64,000 bases of DNA from JAXMCI01 sp046349435 (lineage in GTDB: Bacteria > Pseudomonadota > Alphaproteobacteria > Dongiales > Dongiaceae), in assembly GCA_046349435.1 (NCBI GenBank), contig JAXMCI010000018.1, positions 1 through 64,000 of the forward strand, in the 5' to 3' direction. The notes under the pieces are model-generated. The model was not told where the DNA came from. It did no database searches and worked only from the letters and a program-made list of their open reading frames with translations. The translations under genes were made by a program, and so were the position numbers. The stretch's first letter is position 1. Every line of letters starts with the position of its first letter. Shown one piece after another: positions 1 to 7,907 of the stretch.

Positions 1-627
1 GGCGACCGCCGCGAGGCCCTCCGGTCCCTGGTTCGCCGCTTCCGCATAGGCGACGCGCGCCAGGGCGTCGCAGTCTTCCGACGACAGCTGCAGCTGGCCG
101 ATGTCGAGGGGTCCGGCGAGTCCGGGACCGGGCGATGCAGGCCTGGGGCGAGCGCCGGGCGCGTACACGATCGCCGGCTGGATGATCGCCGGCGCGGGCC
201 GGGCCGCTGCGGCAGCCGGTGCCGATTGGACGGCAGCCGTCTCAAGGCCTGCGCTGGCGAGCGTCCTGACGATCGGGCGTCCGTTCGTGCGCGACGGGGT
301 GCCGGGTGCATAGATGATCTGCGGCTGCACCGAAGCCGCCGCGGCGGAGTCCGGCTCGCCTGCGTCGGCGGGCGCGGGCGGACGAATGACCAGGGCGGCG
401 CCGCCATAGGCCTGGAACGTCGCGCTCGACTGCTCGCCGACGCGCAAGGTCACGGGTCCCTGCGGGCCGGCCTCGTTCCCGCGGCCGGCGCCAGCGGACA
501 TCGCCCGGTCTCCAGCGTCCTGGCAGACCCCGCCGGCCAGGACCGGCATCGGCGCGATCGTGAGGAGGACAGCCAGCGCGGCCGGCCGCGCCGTGATGCG
601 TCGGATCGTGCAGGCGGGAGCGACCAT
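1..627 (-). CDS. SleB/CwlJ-like cell wall hydrolase, 5' part (runs off left edge)
   Basis: The reading frame starts at the ATG complementary to 625-627 and stays open for 209 codons to base 1, so only the N-terminal part is present. Residues 1-32 look like a signal peptide: basic start, hydrophobic stretch, then PVLAGG. A long Ala/Pro-rich linker with repeated IIYAPG / IVYAPG segments follows. The visible end, DCDALARVAYAEAANQG, matches the opening of the Hydrolase_2 (SleB/CwlJ) domain, where an ARVxYAEA motif carries the catalytic Glu. The family cleaves peptidoglycan in the periplasm or cell wall. The rest of the domain lies outside the window, so catalytic completeness cannot be judged. 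It is divergent from the neighbouring tRNA gene. No strong ribosome binding site is seen, so the exact start is uncertain. Confidence 0.62.
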   Translation of the reverse strand, partial: MVAPACTIRRITARPAALAVLLTIAPMPVLAGGVCQDAGDRAMSAGAGRGNEAGPQGPVTLRVGEQSSATFQAYGGAALVIRPPAPADAGEPDSAAAASVQPQIIYAPGTPSRTNGRPIVRTLASAGLETAAVQSAPAAAAARPAPAIIQPAIVYAPGARPRPASPGPGLAGPLDIGQLQLSSEDCDALARVAYAEAANQGPEGLAAVA

Positions 628-793
628 CTCGGCGTTCGGCAGCCGTCTCTGCTTGTCTTGCCTGGGCTGCCCGCCGGACGAGCAACCTCCCACACTCCCG
701 CCAGCTTTATCACGAGCGGGGATGGCAATGGAACTGCAGCGGCTGCCGCGACCGTGGCGGCGGATCGCCGTCTTTGCTATCGTCCGAGCCGAC

Positions 794-870
794 GTCCCCG
801 TAGCTCAGCAGGATAGAGCAACAGTTTCCTAAACTGTGGGTCGCGTGTTCGAGTCACGCCGGGGACGCCA
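794..870 (+). tRNA. tRNA-Arg (anticodon CCT)
   Basis: A full cloverleaf can be drawn. The acceptor arm is GTCCCCG (794-800) with CGGGGAC (860-866), followed by discriminator G and an encoded CCA (868-870). The anticodon stem ACAGT/ACTGT encloses the loop TTCCTAA, giving anticodon CCT, which reads AGG. The T arm is GCGTG/CACGC around TTCGAGT (843-859). AGG is rare in the genes of this window, as expected for a GC-rich genome. Confidence 0.96.
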
Positions 871-1236
871 TCGCCGAGCTTCACCTCCGCGCCGGCCGCG
901 CCAGGCTCGGCAGTGCTTCGTCGAAAATTAAGTCACCGGCCTCCGCTCGCGCGCACTAGGATGCGGCTCTCTGCCGGCTGGCGAGCCCGGGGGTCCGTCC
1001 GGGCAAAAGGGCCGGCGCGAGGAGGATGACGGGCCGCGGCTCGGCCCGCGCCCGCGCATCGACGCTTCATCCTCCCTTCCGGGCGCTCTCGCCGAGACCG
1101 AGGCAATGCCCACGCTCCGCTGACGGGACTGCGGCCGCGCGCCGCCCTTCCGATCGTCAAGCCGGCCGGCGCCGCTCCGGGGTGCGGAGCGCAATGCCGC
1201 GACCGTTGTTCAGTGCACCTCCAGCAGGAGTCGCCC
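871..1236. other. Intergenic region between tRNA-Arg and the radical SAM gene
   Basis: No convincing gene is visible: open frames on both strands are arginine/proline-rich shadows without ribosome binding sites. A GCCGAGC (873-879) / GCTCGGC (905-911) inverted repeat with a long loop just after the tRNA could be a weak terminator. A short AT-richer patch lies at 921-933. No riboswitch-like structure was recognised upstream of the radical SAM gene. Confidence 0.4.
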
Positions 1237-2763
1237 ATGCGTTCGCGCAATGTCACCGTCATCGACGTCGTCAGCCTGGGCCGCGGCCGGAAGGGGCTCG
1301 GCCGGCTCGTCAACGCCAATCTCGCCAGCCTGATGCCCCAGGCGATCGCCGCCTGGTGCGAGGAGCTGGGCCATCGCGTCCGCTTCGTCTGCTACACCCA
1401 GCCGGAGGATCTCGACGGGGCGTTCGACGACACCGACCTGCTGTTCGTCAGCGCCTTCACCCGCGCGGCGCAGACCGCCTATGCGGTGAGCAACATGGCC
1501 CGCCGGCGCGGCATCGTCACGGCGCTCGGCGGCCCGCATGCGCGCTGCTATCCCGAGGACGCCGCCCGCTACTTCGACTACGTGCTCGGGCTCACCGACA
1601 AGGCGACGCTGACGGACGTGCTGCAGGACTGCGGTCCTCATCGGCCGCTGGGGCGGCAGCTCGCCGCCCGGCGCCAGCCGAGCGAGCTGCCCGGCGCGCG
1701 GCAGCGCTGGCGGTTCATCGAGGCCACCATCGCCAAGTCGCCGCTGTTCAAGACGATACCGATGCTGGGCAGCCTGGGCTGCCCTTATAGCTGTGCCTTC
1801 TGCATCGATTCCACGGTTCCCTACCAGCCGCTCTCCTATGACGGCATCGCCGAGGACCTGCGCTTCCTGCAGACCAGGCTGCGGCGGCCGCGGGTGGCCT
1901 GGCTCGACCCGAACTTCGGCGTGCGGTTCGACGACTATCTCCAGACCATTGAGCGGGCGGCGCCGGGCGGCCGAGTTCGCTTCATCGCCGAGAGCAGCCT
2001 CTCGCTGCTCTCCGAGCCCAACCTGAAGCGCCTCGCCGCGGCCGGCTTCGACGGCATGCTGCCGGGGATCGAATCCTGGTACGGCCTCGGCAACAAGTCG
2101 CGCACCGGCGCCGCCGTGGGCATCGACAAGGTGCGGCGCGTCGCCGAGCACATCAACCTGGTCCTGCGTCACATCCCCTATGTGCAGGCCAACTTCATCC
2201 TGGGGCTCGACGACGACGAGGGCGACGAGCCGTTCGAGCTGACCAAGCGCTTCCTCGATCTCGCGCCCGGCGTCTATCCCGCCTTCTCCCTGCTCACCGC
2301 CTACGGCCGGGCGGCGCCGGGCAATCTCGACCTGCAGCGCGCCGGCCGCGTGCTGCCCTTCCCGTTCCGCTTCCTGGACAGCCAGCACGCCATGAACGTG
2401 CGGCCCAGGAACTATGGCTGGCCGGAATTCTACGACCACGTCGTCGACCTCAACCGCTACGCGCTGTCGCGCCCGCGGGTCGCCCGCCGCTTCATCGCCA
2501 ATCGCGGCGTCGGGACGCGCTTCGTCAACGTCGTGCGGGCCGTCCGGTCGAACCGGGTGGACTATCAGAGCCGGATCCGCGCGATGCTCGAGGGCGACCG
2601 GGAGGTGCGTGCCTTCTTCGAAGGTGAGACGCGTACCCTGCCGGCGTTCTACGCCAACCGCCTCCGCAGCGGCCTCGGGCCGCTGTGGGAGCACCTGCCG
2701 CGGGAGGCCGTGATGCACGACGAGCGCGCCTGGCTGCACGCCGGCACGGCCGAGGCGGCCTGA
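1237..2763 (+). CDS. B12-binding-type radical SAM protein
   Basis: The protein has 508 residues. I chose the ATG at 1237 over a GTG at 1213 because CAGGAG (1225-1230) sits seven bases upstream. Residues about 1-140 resemble the cobalamin-binding Rossmann fold found before many radical SAM domains (LLFVSAFTR, ALGGPHARCYPED), but the DxHxxG cobalamin-ligand motif is not apparent. The radical SAM [4Fe-4S] motif is GCPYSCAFC (CxxxCxxC), near residue 180. Beyond it are typical barrel features (WLDPNFGV, FIAESS, GIESWYGLGNKSR, ANFILGLDDDE). About 150 C-terminal residues have no recognised fold. Family members carry out SAM-dependent methylations, rearrangements or ring chemistry. The substrate cannot be inferred because the gene stands alone, with the tRNA gene upstream and a convergent small gene downstream. 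Confidence 0.85.
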   Translation: MRSRNVTVIDVVSLGRGRKGLGRLVNANLASLMPQAIAAWCEELGHRVRFVCYTQPEDLDGAFDDTDLLFVSAFTRAAQTAYAVSNMARRRGIVTALGGPHARCYPEDAARYFDYVLGLTDKATLTDVLQDCGPHRPLGRQLAARRQPSELPGARQRWRFIEATIAKSPLFKTIPMLGSLGCPYSCAFCIDSTVPYQPLSYDGIAEDLRFLQTRLRRPRVAWLDPNFGVRFDDYLQTIERAAPGGRVRFIAESSLSLLSEPNLKRLAAAGFDGMLPGIESWYGLGNKSRTGAAVGIDKVRRVAEHINLVLRHIPYVQANFILGLDDDEGDEPFELTKRFLDLAPGVYPAFSLLTAYGRAAPGNLDLQRAGRVLPFPFRFLDSQHAMNVRPRNYGWPEFYDHVVDLNRYALSRPRVARRFIANRGVGTRFVNVVRAVRSNRVDYQSRIRAMLEGDREVRAFFEGETRTLPAFYANRLRSGLGPLWEHLPREAVMHDERAWLHAGTAEAA

Positions 2764-2830
2764 GCCGCGACGGTCGCGAAGCGGTCCCGAGCGCGCCTCG
2801 CCCGGGCGTCACGACGCCGCCCGAGCCCGG

Positions 2831-3085
2831 TCATCGCTCCATCAGCGGCCGCTTGTTGTCCTCGCAGGCGACCTCGTCCTCGTGCGTGTCGCCGAGTGCG
2901 GGCATCTGGCAGAGATAGTTGCGGTCGCGCAGCGGCGGCAGCTCGTCGGGCCGCACCGGCTGGCAGGCCGCGGCCGCGCAGGCCAGCAGCAGCGCCGCCA
3001 AGGCTGCGGCGCGGCGTCCGGGCGGCGCGGGACGGGATTGACGGCGGCCGGCCGGCCGGCATCCGATCGTCGAGAGGGAGGACAT
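2831..3085 (-). CDS. Small putative lipoprotein, unknown function
   Basis: An 84-residue frame with a basic N-terminus, a hydrophobic stretch (ALAALLLACAAAAC) ending in a lipobox-like cysteine near residue 41, and a polar C-terminal tail with two further cysteines (NYLCQMP, EVACED). The layout suggests an exported lipoprotein with a mature part of about 45 residues. The segment before the hydrophobic stretch is unusually long, so the true start may lie further in. It lies just downstream of acoR on the same strand and converges with the radical SAM gene. I recognise no family. The case rests on the signal-like N-terminus and the non-shadow composition of the tail. Confidence 0.4.
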   Translation of the reverse strand: MSSLSTIGCRPAGRRQSRPAPPGRRAAALAALLLACAAAACQPVRPDELPPLRDRNYLCQMPALGDTHEDEVACEDNKRPLMER

Positions 3086-3107
3086 CGATCCTAGGAGAGT
3101 GTCGGCC

Positions 3108-5033
3108 TCACGGCCGCTGGATGGCGTGCAGCCGGATGTGGCGGTAGAGGGTGGCGCGGGAGACGCCCAGCATGCGGGCGGCCTGGCTGACGTTCCAGTT
3201 GCAGCGCGACAGCGTCAGGCGGACCACCCGGGCGCGCACGCCGTCGGCGTCGGCCGGGCGGTCGGGGGCGTCGCCGACCAGCCGCTCGGGCAGGCAGTCG
3301 AGCCCGACGCGGTCGTCCTCGCAGAGCGCCACGGCGTAGCGCGCCACGTGGCGCAGCTCGCGGATGTTGCCGGGCCAGGGATAGCGGCGCAGGAACAGCG
3401 CCGTCTCGGGCGCCAGGACGACCGACCGGCCGCGCGTCGCTGCCTCGGCGGCGACCACCCGCTCGATCAGCTCGATGCGGTCGCTGCGCTCGCGCAGGGC
3501 GGGCAGGCGCAGCACCGCCCCGGCCAGCCGGTGGTAGAGGTCCTCGCGGAAGCGGCCCTGCGCGACCAGCGCCTCGACCGGCTGGTGGGTGGCGGCGATC
3601 ACCGACAGGTCGACGGCGACCGGGCGCGGCGCGCCGAGCGGCGTCACCTCGCCCTCCGAGAGGACGCGCAGCAGCCGGGTCTGGGCGGCGACCGGCATGT
3701 CGCCGATCTCGTCGAGGAAGAGGGTGCCGCCGCAGGCCTCCAGGATCTTGCCGCGCGCACCCTCGCGGGCCGCGCCGGTGAAGGCGCCGGGGCGGTAGCC
3801 GAACAGCTCGCCCTCGATCAGCGCCTCGGGGATGGCGGCGCAGTTGACCGGCACGAACGGCCCGGCGGCGCGCGCCGAGGCGCGGTGCAGCGCCTCGGCG
3901 AAGGCGCCCTTGCCGGTGCCGGTCTCGCCGATCAGCAGGATCGGCAGGCCGCTGTCGGCGAGCCGCCGGGCGACGTGCACCGACTGCGCCATGCGGGCGT
4001 CGCCGCCGGCCAGCCGCGCCAGGTCGAGCGCCTCGCCGGCCGCCCGCGCCGCGGCGTCGGGGCGGGGTGCGGGCGGCGGCCGCAGCCGGGCGCCGGCCGG
4101 CGCGATGCGGCGCTCGGGCCGCGGCAGGACGCGGGCGTAGAGCCGTCCGCCATGGCGGGCGAGGCCGCCGAGATCGGCCGGCGGGCCGTTGACGGTGGCG
4201 AGCAGCGCCGCCTCGCCCAGCCGCAGCACCGCCTCGGCGCGCCGGCCGACCAGCCGCTCGGCCTGTCCGAGGCCGAGCAGCGCCGGGGCCCGCCGGTCGG
4301 CGCCGACGATCCGCCCGCCGGCGTCCAGCGCCAGCAGCGATTCGTCGGCGGCGTCCATGAAGTCGGGGTCGGCCGACAGCCGCACCAGCAGCGCGTCGCG
4401 GAACACCCGGCGGAAGAACCGGCTCTCCATCCGCCGCGCGCTGTTGCGCATGATCTCCAGCAGCAGCCGCTCGCGGGTATGGTCGCTGGCCCGCGGCGTG
4501 CCGATGTCGAACACCGCGCAGATCCGGCCGTGCGGGTCGTAGACCGGCACCGCGGTGCAGGTCAGCGAGGTGTTCTGCAGCGCGAAGTGCTCGCTCTGCA
4601 CCACCGAGACCGGACGGCCGATGCTGAGCGAGGTGCCGACCCCGTTGGTGCCCTGCGCCCGCTCGTTCCAGATCGAGCCGAGATAGAGCCCGAAGCGGCG
4701 CGCATCCGTCTCGATCGCCGGCGCCACCCGGAAATCGACCGCCACCCCGTGCGCGTCGGTGAAGATCACGATGTAGTCGCTGTCCACCAGCCGGCGGAAC
4801 AGCCCGTCGATCTCCGGCTGGGCGATCGCCAGCACCTCCTCTACCGGGGCGCGATGATCCTTCAGCTCGCCGGTGGTCAGGACCTGGACGCGGTCGACCC
4901 GGTCGGGCTCCAGCCCGTACTCCTCGACGCAGCGCCGCCAGGAGCTGCGGATCTCCGCCTCGAGCGGCGTGGCGGCCAGCGGCGCGGGGCGCGCGATGGT
5001 GGCCAGCAGGCGGTCGACATGCTCGGTGCTCAA
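3108..5033 (-). CDS. acoR: AcoR-type sigma-54-dependent activator of acetoin catabolism
   Basis: A 641-residue enhancer-binding protein. I place the start at TTG (5033-5031) because GGGAGG lies seven bases upstream and the length then fits AcoR proteins; the frame is open further up but that part reads as non-coding. In order: a GAF-like sensor domain (about 60-200, with NERAQGTNGVGT), a PAS-like segment (about 225-300), a AAA+ domain with Walker A GETGTGKG (369-376), the sigma-54 contact loop GAFTGA (416-421) and Walker B TLFLDE (437-442), and a Fis-type helix-turn-helix at the C-terminus (SQAARMLGVSRATLYRH). AcoR proteins sense acetoin or related carbonyls and open sigma-54 promoters. The gene diverges from the ABC-acoABC operon, whose promoter region holds a -24/-12 element and palindromic sites. 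Confidence 0.9.
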   Translation of the reverse strand: MSTEHVDRLLATIARPAPLAATPLEAEIRSSWRRCVEEYGLEPDRVDRVQVLTTGELKDHRAPVEEVLAIAQPEIDGLFRRLVDSDYIVIFTDAHGVAVDFRVAPAIETDARRFGLYLGSIWNERAQGTNGVGTSLSIGRPVSVVQSEHFALQNTSLTCTAVPVYDPHGRICAVFDIGTPRASDHTRERLLLEIMRNSARRMESRFFRRVFRDALLVRLSADPDFMDAADESLLALDAGGRIVGADRRAPALLGLGQAERLVGRRAEAVLRLGEAALLATVNGPPADLGGLARHGGRLYARVLPRPERRIAPAGARLRPPPAPRPDAAARAAGEALDLARLAGGDARMAQSVHVARRLADSGLPILLIGETGTGKGAFAEALHRASARAAGPFVPVNCAAIPEALIEGELFGYRPGAFTGAAREGARGKILEACGGTLFLDEIGDMPVAAQTRLLRVLSEGEVTPLGAPRPVAVDLSVIAATHQPVEALVAQGRFREDLYHRLAGAVLRLPALRERSDRIELIERVVAAEAATRGRSVVLAPETALFLRRYPWPGNIRELRHVARYAVALCEDDRVGLDCLPERLVGDAPDRPADADGVRARVVRLTLSRCNWNVSQAARMLGVSRATLYRHIRLHAIQRP

Positions 5034-5148
5034 GGTCCGACCTCCCGAAACCGGCGCGGCGGGCGTCCCGGCCCGTCCTGCTCGCAACAGCCTTTTGCCG
5101 CATCCTACATCGGCGGCGGGCCGCCCCAAAAAGCTTTCGCGGCCCGAC

Positions 5149-5187
5149 TGTCTCAAATGAGACAGGTTGCCTAGCCCAACCTGTCTC
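5149..5187. promoter_or_regulatory. Upstream activator sites (overlapping TGTCTC/GAGACA palindromes)
   Basis: TGTCTCAAATGAGACA (5149-5164) is an inverted repeat with 7-base arms around AA. Its right arm is shared with a second, longer repeat: GAGACAGGTTG (5159-5169) and CAACCTGTCTC (5177-5187), perfect 11-base arms around a 7-base loop. The cluster lies about 65-105 bases upstream of the -24 element, the usual place for enhancer sites of sigma-54 activators. That AcoR is the binder is inference from adjacency. Confidence 0.72.
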
Positions 5188-5251
5188 GATCGCTCCGTCG
5201 GAGGACGGGCCCGGCCGCCGCGGCCCGCCCCCGGCGGCGCGTCCCGCGCAC

Positions 5252-5267
5252 TGGCACACCCTTTGCA
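5252..5267 (+). promoter_or_regulatory. Sigma-54 (-24/-12) promoter of the ABC-acoABC operon
   Basis: TGGCACACCCTTTGCA matches the RpoN consensus TGGCAC-N5-TTGCA exactly, with GG (5253-5254) and GC (5265-5266) separated by the required ten bases. Transcription should start near 5278, giving a leader of about 65 bases before the binding-protein ATG. Confidence 0.88.
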
Positions 5268-5344
5268 GCACAGCCTGCGAGCGCGGGCCGGCCATGGCCC
5301 GGGCACGCGTATGCCGAGAGAGCGACGCGATTGGGAGGAGACCG

Positions 5345-6871
5345 ATGTTCTACGTGCCGAAGGACGCCATCTATCGCAGTGTGAGCCGGCGCAAGTTCCT
5401 CGAGCTCGGCGGCTCGAGCATCGCCGGGCTGGGTGCCGGCGCGATCGCGCTGGGGCTGGGCTCGACCATCGTGCGCACCCCCGTCCAGGCCGCCTCCTCG
5501 GACGAGGCGAAATGGAAGCAATATGCCGGCTCGAAGCTCGTCTTCATGTCGGAGAACACGCCCCCGTCCTTCGCCATCCGGGACAAGCTGAAGTCCTTCT
5601 ACGACCTCACCGGGATCACGGTGGAGATCCTCACCGACGACCTGCCGGTGGTGCAGCAGAAGGTCGGCATCGACCTGCGCGGCGGCAAGGCCGACTTCCA
5701 GCTCAACTATGTGCAGGACAAGCCGATCGGCGCGCCCTTCGCCGACTTCTACGAGGACCTGCTGCCGCTGACCAAGGACGAGACCCTGCCGCAGGACCCC
5801 GAGGGCTACGGCGCCGAGGTCTGGTTCGAGAACTTCCTCGACGCCTGCGGCTACTACTACACGCGCGACCGGCTGGTCGCCTTCCCGTACGACGCCGCGG
5901 TCGCCTGCACCTTCTACCGCCAGGACCTGTTCGAGAAGCTCTCCAAGGACTTCGAGTCCGAGCACAGCTACCGGCTGGAGTTCACCAAGGACACCACCTG
6001 GAAGCAGGTCAACGAGATCGCCGCCTTCTTCAAGAAGATGCACGGCAAGGACAACGCGATCCCCTACGGCTACGCGCAGCACCAGGGCTCGTTCGCCTGG
6101 ACCACCCAGCTCGACATCCAGCGCATGCTGTTCGCGCACGGCCGCTGGACGGAGTTCGAGGCCGACGACAAGCTCGGCGCCAAGCAGCCGGGCGCGACCA
6201 AGTGGGGCGACAAGCAGTCGGTCCTGATCATGAGCAAGTTCAAGGAGCAGGCCGACGCCAGCCACCCCGACAACCTGGCCAACGGCACGCTCGAGCTGAA
6301 CACCGTCTACCAGGCCGGCAAGATCGCCATGCAGGTGCAGTACCACGAGTTCGCCGCCTCGATCGAGGACGCCAAGACCTCCGTCGCGGCCGGCGGCAAG
6401 ACGGCCTACGCGCCCTGCCCGAAGGGCGAGGCGAGCTGGATCGTCAATGGCGGCGAAGCGGTCAATGGCTGCAATTGCGGCATCGGCGGCATCGGCATCA
6501 ATTCCTCCGCCTCGAAGGACCTCAAGCGGGCCGCCTACATCTTCTCGATCTGGTCGGTGTCGCACCAGAACCAGCTCGACGTGCTGAAGGGGCTGGGCGG
6601 CACCCCGACGCGCCGCTCGGTGCTGGAGGAGCCCGACGTCAAGGCGGCCCGCCATCGCCCGAGCAAGATGCCGAACGCGCTCACCTTCGACGCCGTCTAC
6701 GATTTCGGCATCAAGGACCCGAATTTCGTGCTCGGACCGAAGTTCCTCAAGACCAACGAGTACTACACGATCCTCGCCACCGAGGTGCAGAGCTGCCTGT
6801 CGGGCAAGATCGGCGCGGAGGAGGCCTGCAACAACATCAAGACGCAGCTCGACGACATCAATGGCGCCTGA
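5345..6871 (+). CDS. ABC transporter substrate-binding protein (sugar/polyol type, Tat signal)
   Basis: A 508-residue family-1-type extracellular binding protein. GGGAGGAG lies just upstream of the chosen ATG. The N-terminus carries a twin-arginine motif (SRRKFLE, about residues 14-20), a hydrophobic stretch (IAGLGAGAIALGLG) and a cleavage region ending PVQAAS, so export by the Tat pathway is likely. It is the first gene of the sigma-54 operon, followed by two permeases, an ATPase and the three acetoin dehydrogenase genes. This suggests it binds acetoin, 2,3-butanediol or another C4 carbonyl/polyol rather than a sugar, but the ligand is inferred only from context. At 508 residues it is longer than the usual 400-450 of the family. 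A perfect hairpin follows its stop codon. Confidence 0.88.
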   Translation: MFYVPKDAIYRSVSRRKFLELGGSSIAGLGAGAIALGLGSTIVRTPVQAASSDEAKWKQYAGSKLVFMSENTPPSFAIRDKLKSFYDLTGITVEILTDDLPVVQQKVGIDLRGGKADFQLNYVQDKPIGAPFADFYEDLLPLTKDETLPQDPEGYGAEVWFENFLDACGYYYTRDRLVAFPYDAAVACTFYRQDLFEKLSKDFESEHSYRLEFTKDTTWKQVNEIAAFFKKMHGKDNAIPYGYAQHQGSFAWTTQLDIQRMLFAHGRWTEFEADDKLGAKQPGATKWGDKQSVLIMSKFKEQADASHPDNLANGTLELNTVYQAGKIAMQVQYHEFAASIEDAKTSVAAGGKTAYAPCPKGEASWIVNGGEAVNGCNCGIGGIGINSSASKDLKRAAYIFSIWSVSHQNQLDVLKGLGGTPTRRSVLEEPDVKAARHRPSKMPNALTFDAVYDFGIKDPNFVLGPKFLKTNEYYTILATEVQSCLSGKIGAEEACNNIKTQLDDINGA

Positions 6872-6877
6872 TCCACG

Positions 6878-6906
6878 GGGCCGCGCCGGACCTTCCGGCG
6901 CGGCCC
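6878..6906 (+). terminator. Intercistronic hairpin after the binding-protein gene
   Basis: GGGCCGCGCCGGA (6878-6890) and TCCGGCGCGGCCC (6894-6906) form a perfect 13-base-pair stem with a three-base loop. No T-tract follows, so it more likely stabilises the upstream mRNA or partly attenuates than fully terminates. This placement is typical where binding protein must exceed permease. Confidence 0.6.
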
Positions 6907-6934
6907 GCCCCTTCCCGACGGTGGGCCGGGCCTG

Positions 6935-7903
6935 ATGGCCGGCGCAGAGCCGGGCGTCGCGGCGGCCGCGTCGCAGGGCGCGCGGGTGGTCACCCACCTG
7001 CCCGCGCGCCTCAATGCGCGCCGGCCGCAGCGGCTGCATCTCTACCTCATGCTGCCGGCGATCATCGTGCTCGCCAGCATCAGCCTCTATCCCTTCTTCT
7101 GGCTCATCTACATGAGCCTGCACGAGGTGCAGCAGGCGCCCAACCAGCCCGACGTCTGGGTCGGGCTGGCCAACTTCACCCGCCTCTTCGGCGACAAGAA
7201 GTTCCTCAACGGCTGGGTGCTGCTGGTCGAGTACAGCGCGATCTGCCTGGTGCTGCAGGTCGGGCTCGGCATGCTGCTCGCCGTCATCCTGCACAACTCC
7301 AGGCTGGAGAAGCTGCTGGTCACCGTCTTCCTGATGCCGATGATGGTGGCGCCGGTGATCGCCGGGCTGGTCTGGTACTACCTCTATAACGGCACCTTCG
7401 GCTGGTACCACTGGCTGATGCAGAGCCTCGGCATCCTGTCCCAGACATCGATCCTGGGCAGCCCCGACACGGCGATGATCGGCATCGTCATGGTCGACGT
7501 CTGGCAGTGGACGCCGCTGATCACGCTGATCCTGCTGGCCGGCCTCAAGCGGGTGCCGCAGGACCAGCTCGAGGCCAACATGGTCGACGGGGCCGGGCCG
7601 CTGCGCAACTTCATCGGCATCACCCTGCCCAACCTCTACCCCTTCCTGCTGATCGCCATCCTGCTCCGCTTCATGGACAATTTCCGCTTCATCGACGCCA
7701 TCCTGGTGCTGACCGGCGGCGGGCCGGCCAACGCCACCAAGATCCTGCCGACCTACCTGTTCGACGTCTCCTTCAAGTTCTTCGAGCTCGGCCGGGGCGC
7801 CGCGATCGCCTTCGCCCTGCTGCTGGTGACGATCGTGCTCGGCATGATCCTGGTGCGGGTGTTCGAGGGCCCGGCGGCGGGCTCGCGGCCGGTGCAGGAG
7901 TAG
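6935..7903 (+). CDS. ABC transporter permease, sugar/polyol type (subunit 1)
   Basis: A 322-residue inner-membrane protein with about six transmembrane segments; the first is LMLPAIIVLASISLYPFFW (about 46-64). The cytoplasmic EAA-like loop that docks on the ATPase is recognisable though degenerate (LEANMVDGAG ... ITLPNLYP, about 210-235). The PAIIVLxxxxLYPxxW opening and GGGPANATKILPTY segment are typical of the MalF/UgpA group. It follows the binding-protein gene and is four bases from the second permease gene, so the two should form the membrane channel together. A hydrophilic N-terminal tail of about 40 residues precedes the first helix. Confidence 0.9.
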   Translation: MAGAEPGVAAAASQGARVVTHLPARLNARRPQRLHLYLMLPAIIVLASISLYPFFWLIYMSLHEVQQAPNQPDVWVGLANFTRLFGDKKFLNGWVLLVEYSAICLVLQVGLGMLLAVILHNSRLEKLLVTVFLMPMMVAPVIAGLVWYYLYNGTFGWYHWLMQSLGILSQTSILGSPDTAMIGIVMVDVWQWTPLITLILLAGLKRVPQDQLEANMVDGAGPLRNFIGITLPNLYPFLLIAILLRFMDNFRFIDAILVLTGGGPANATKILPTYLFDVSFKFFELGRGAAIAFALLLVTIVLGMILVRVFEGPAAGSRPVQE

Positions 7904-7907
7904 GGCG

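Noticed and set aside
871..1236. A cobalamin or other riboswitch before the B12-type radical SAM gene
   Set aside because: No conserved B12-box-like sequence or multi-stem structure could be recognised.
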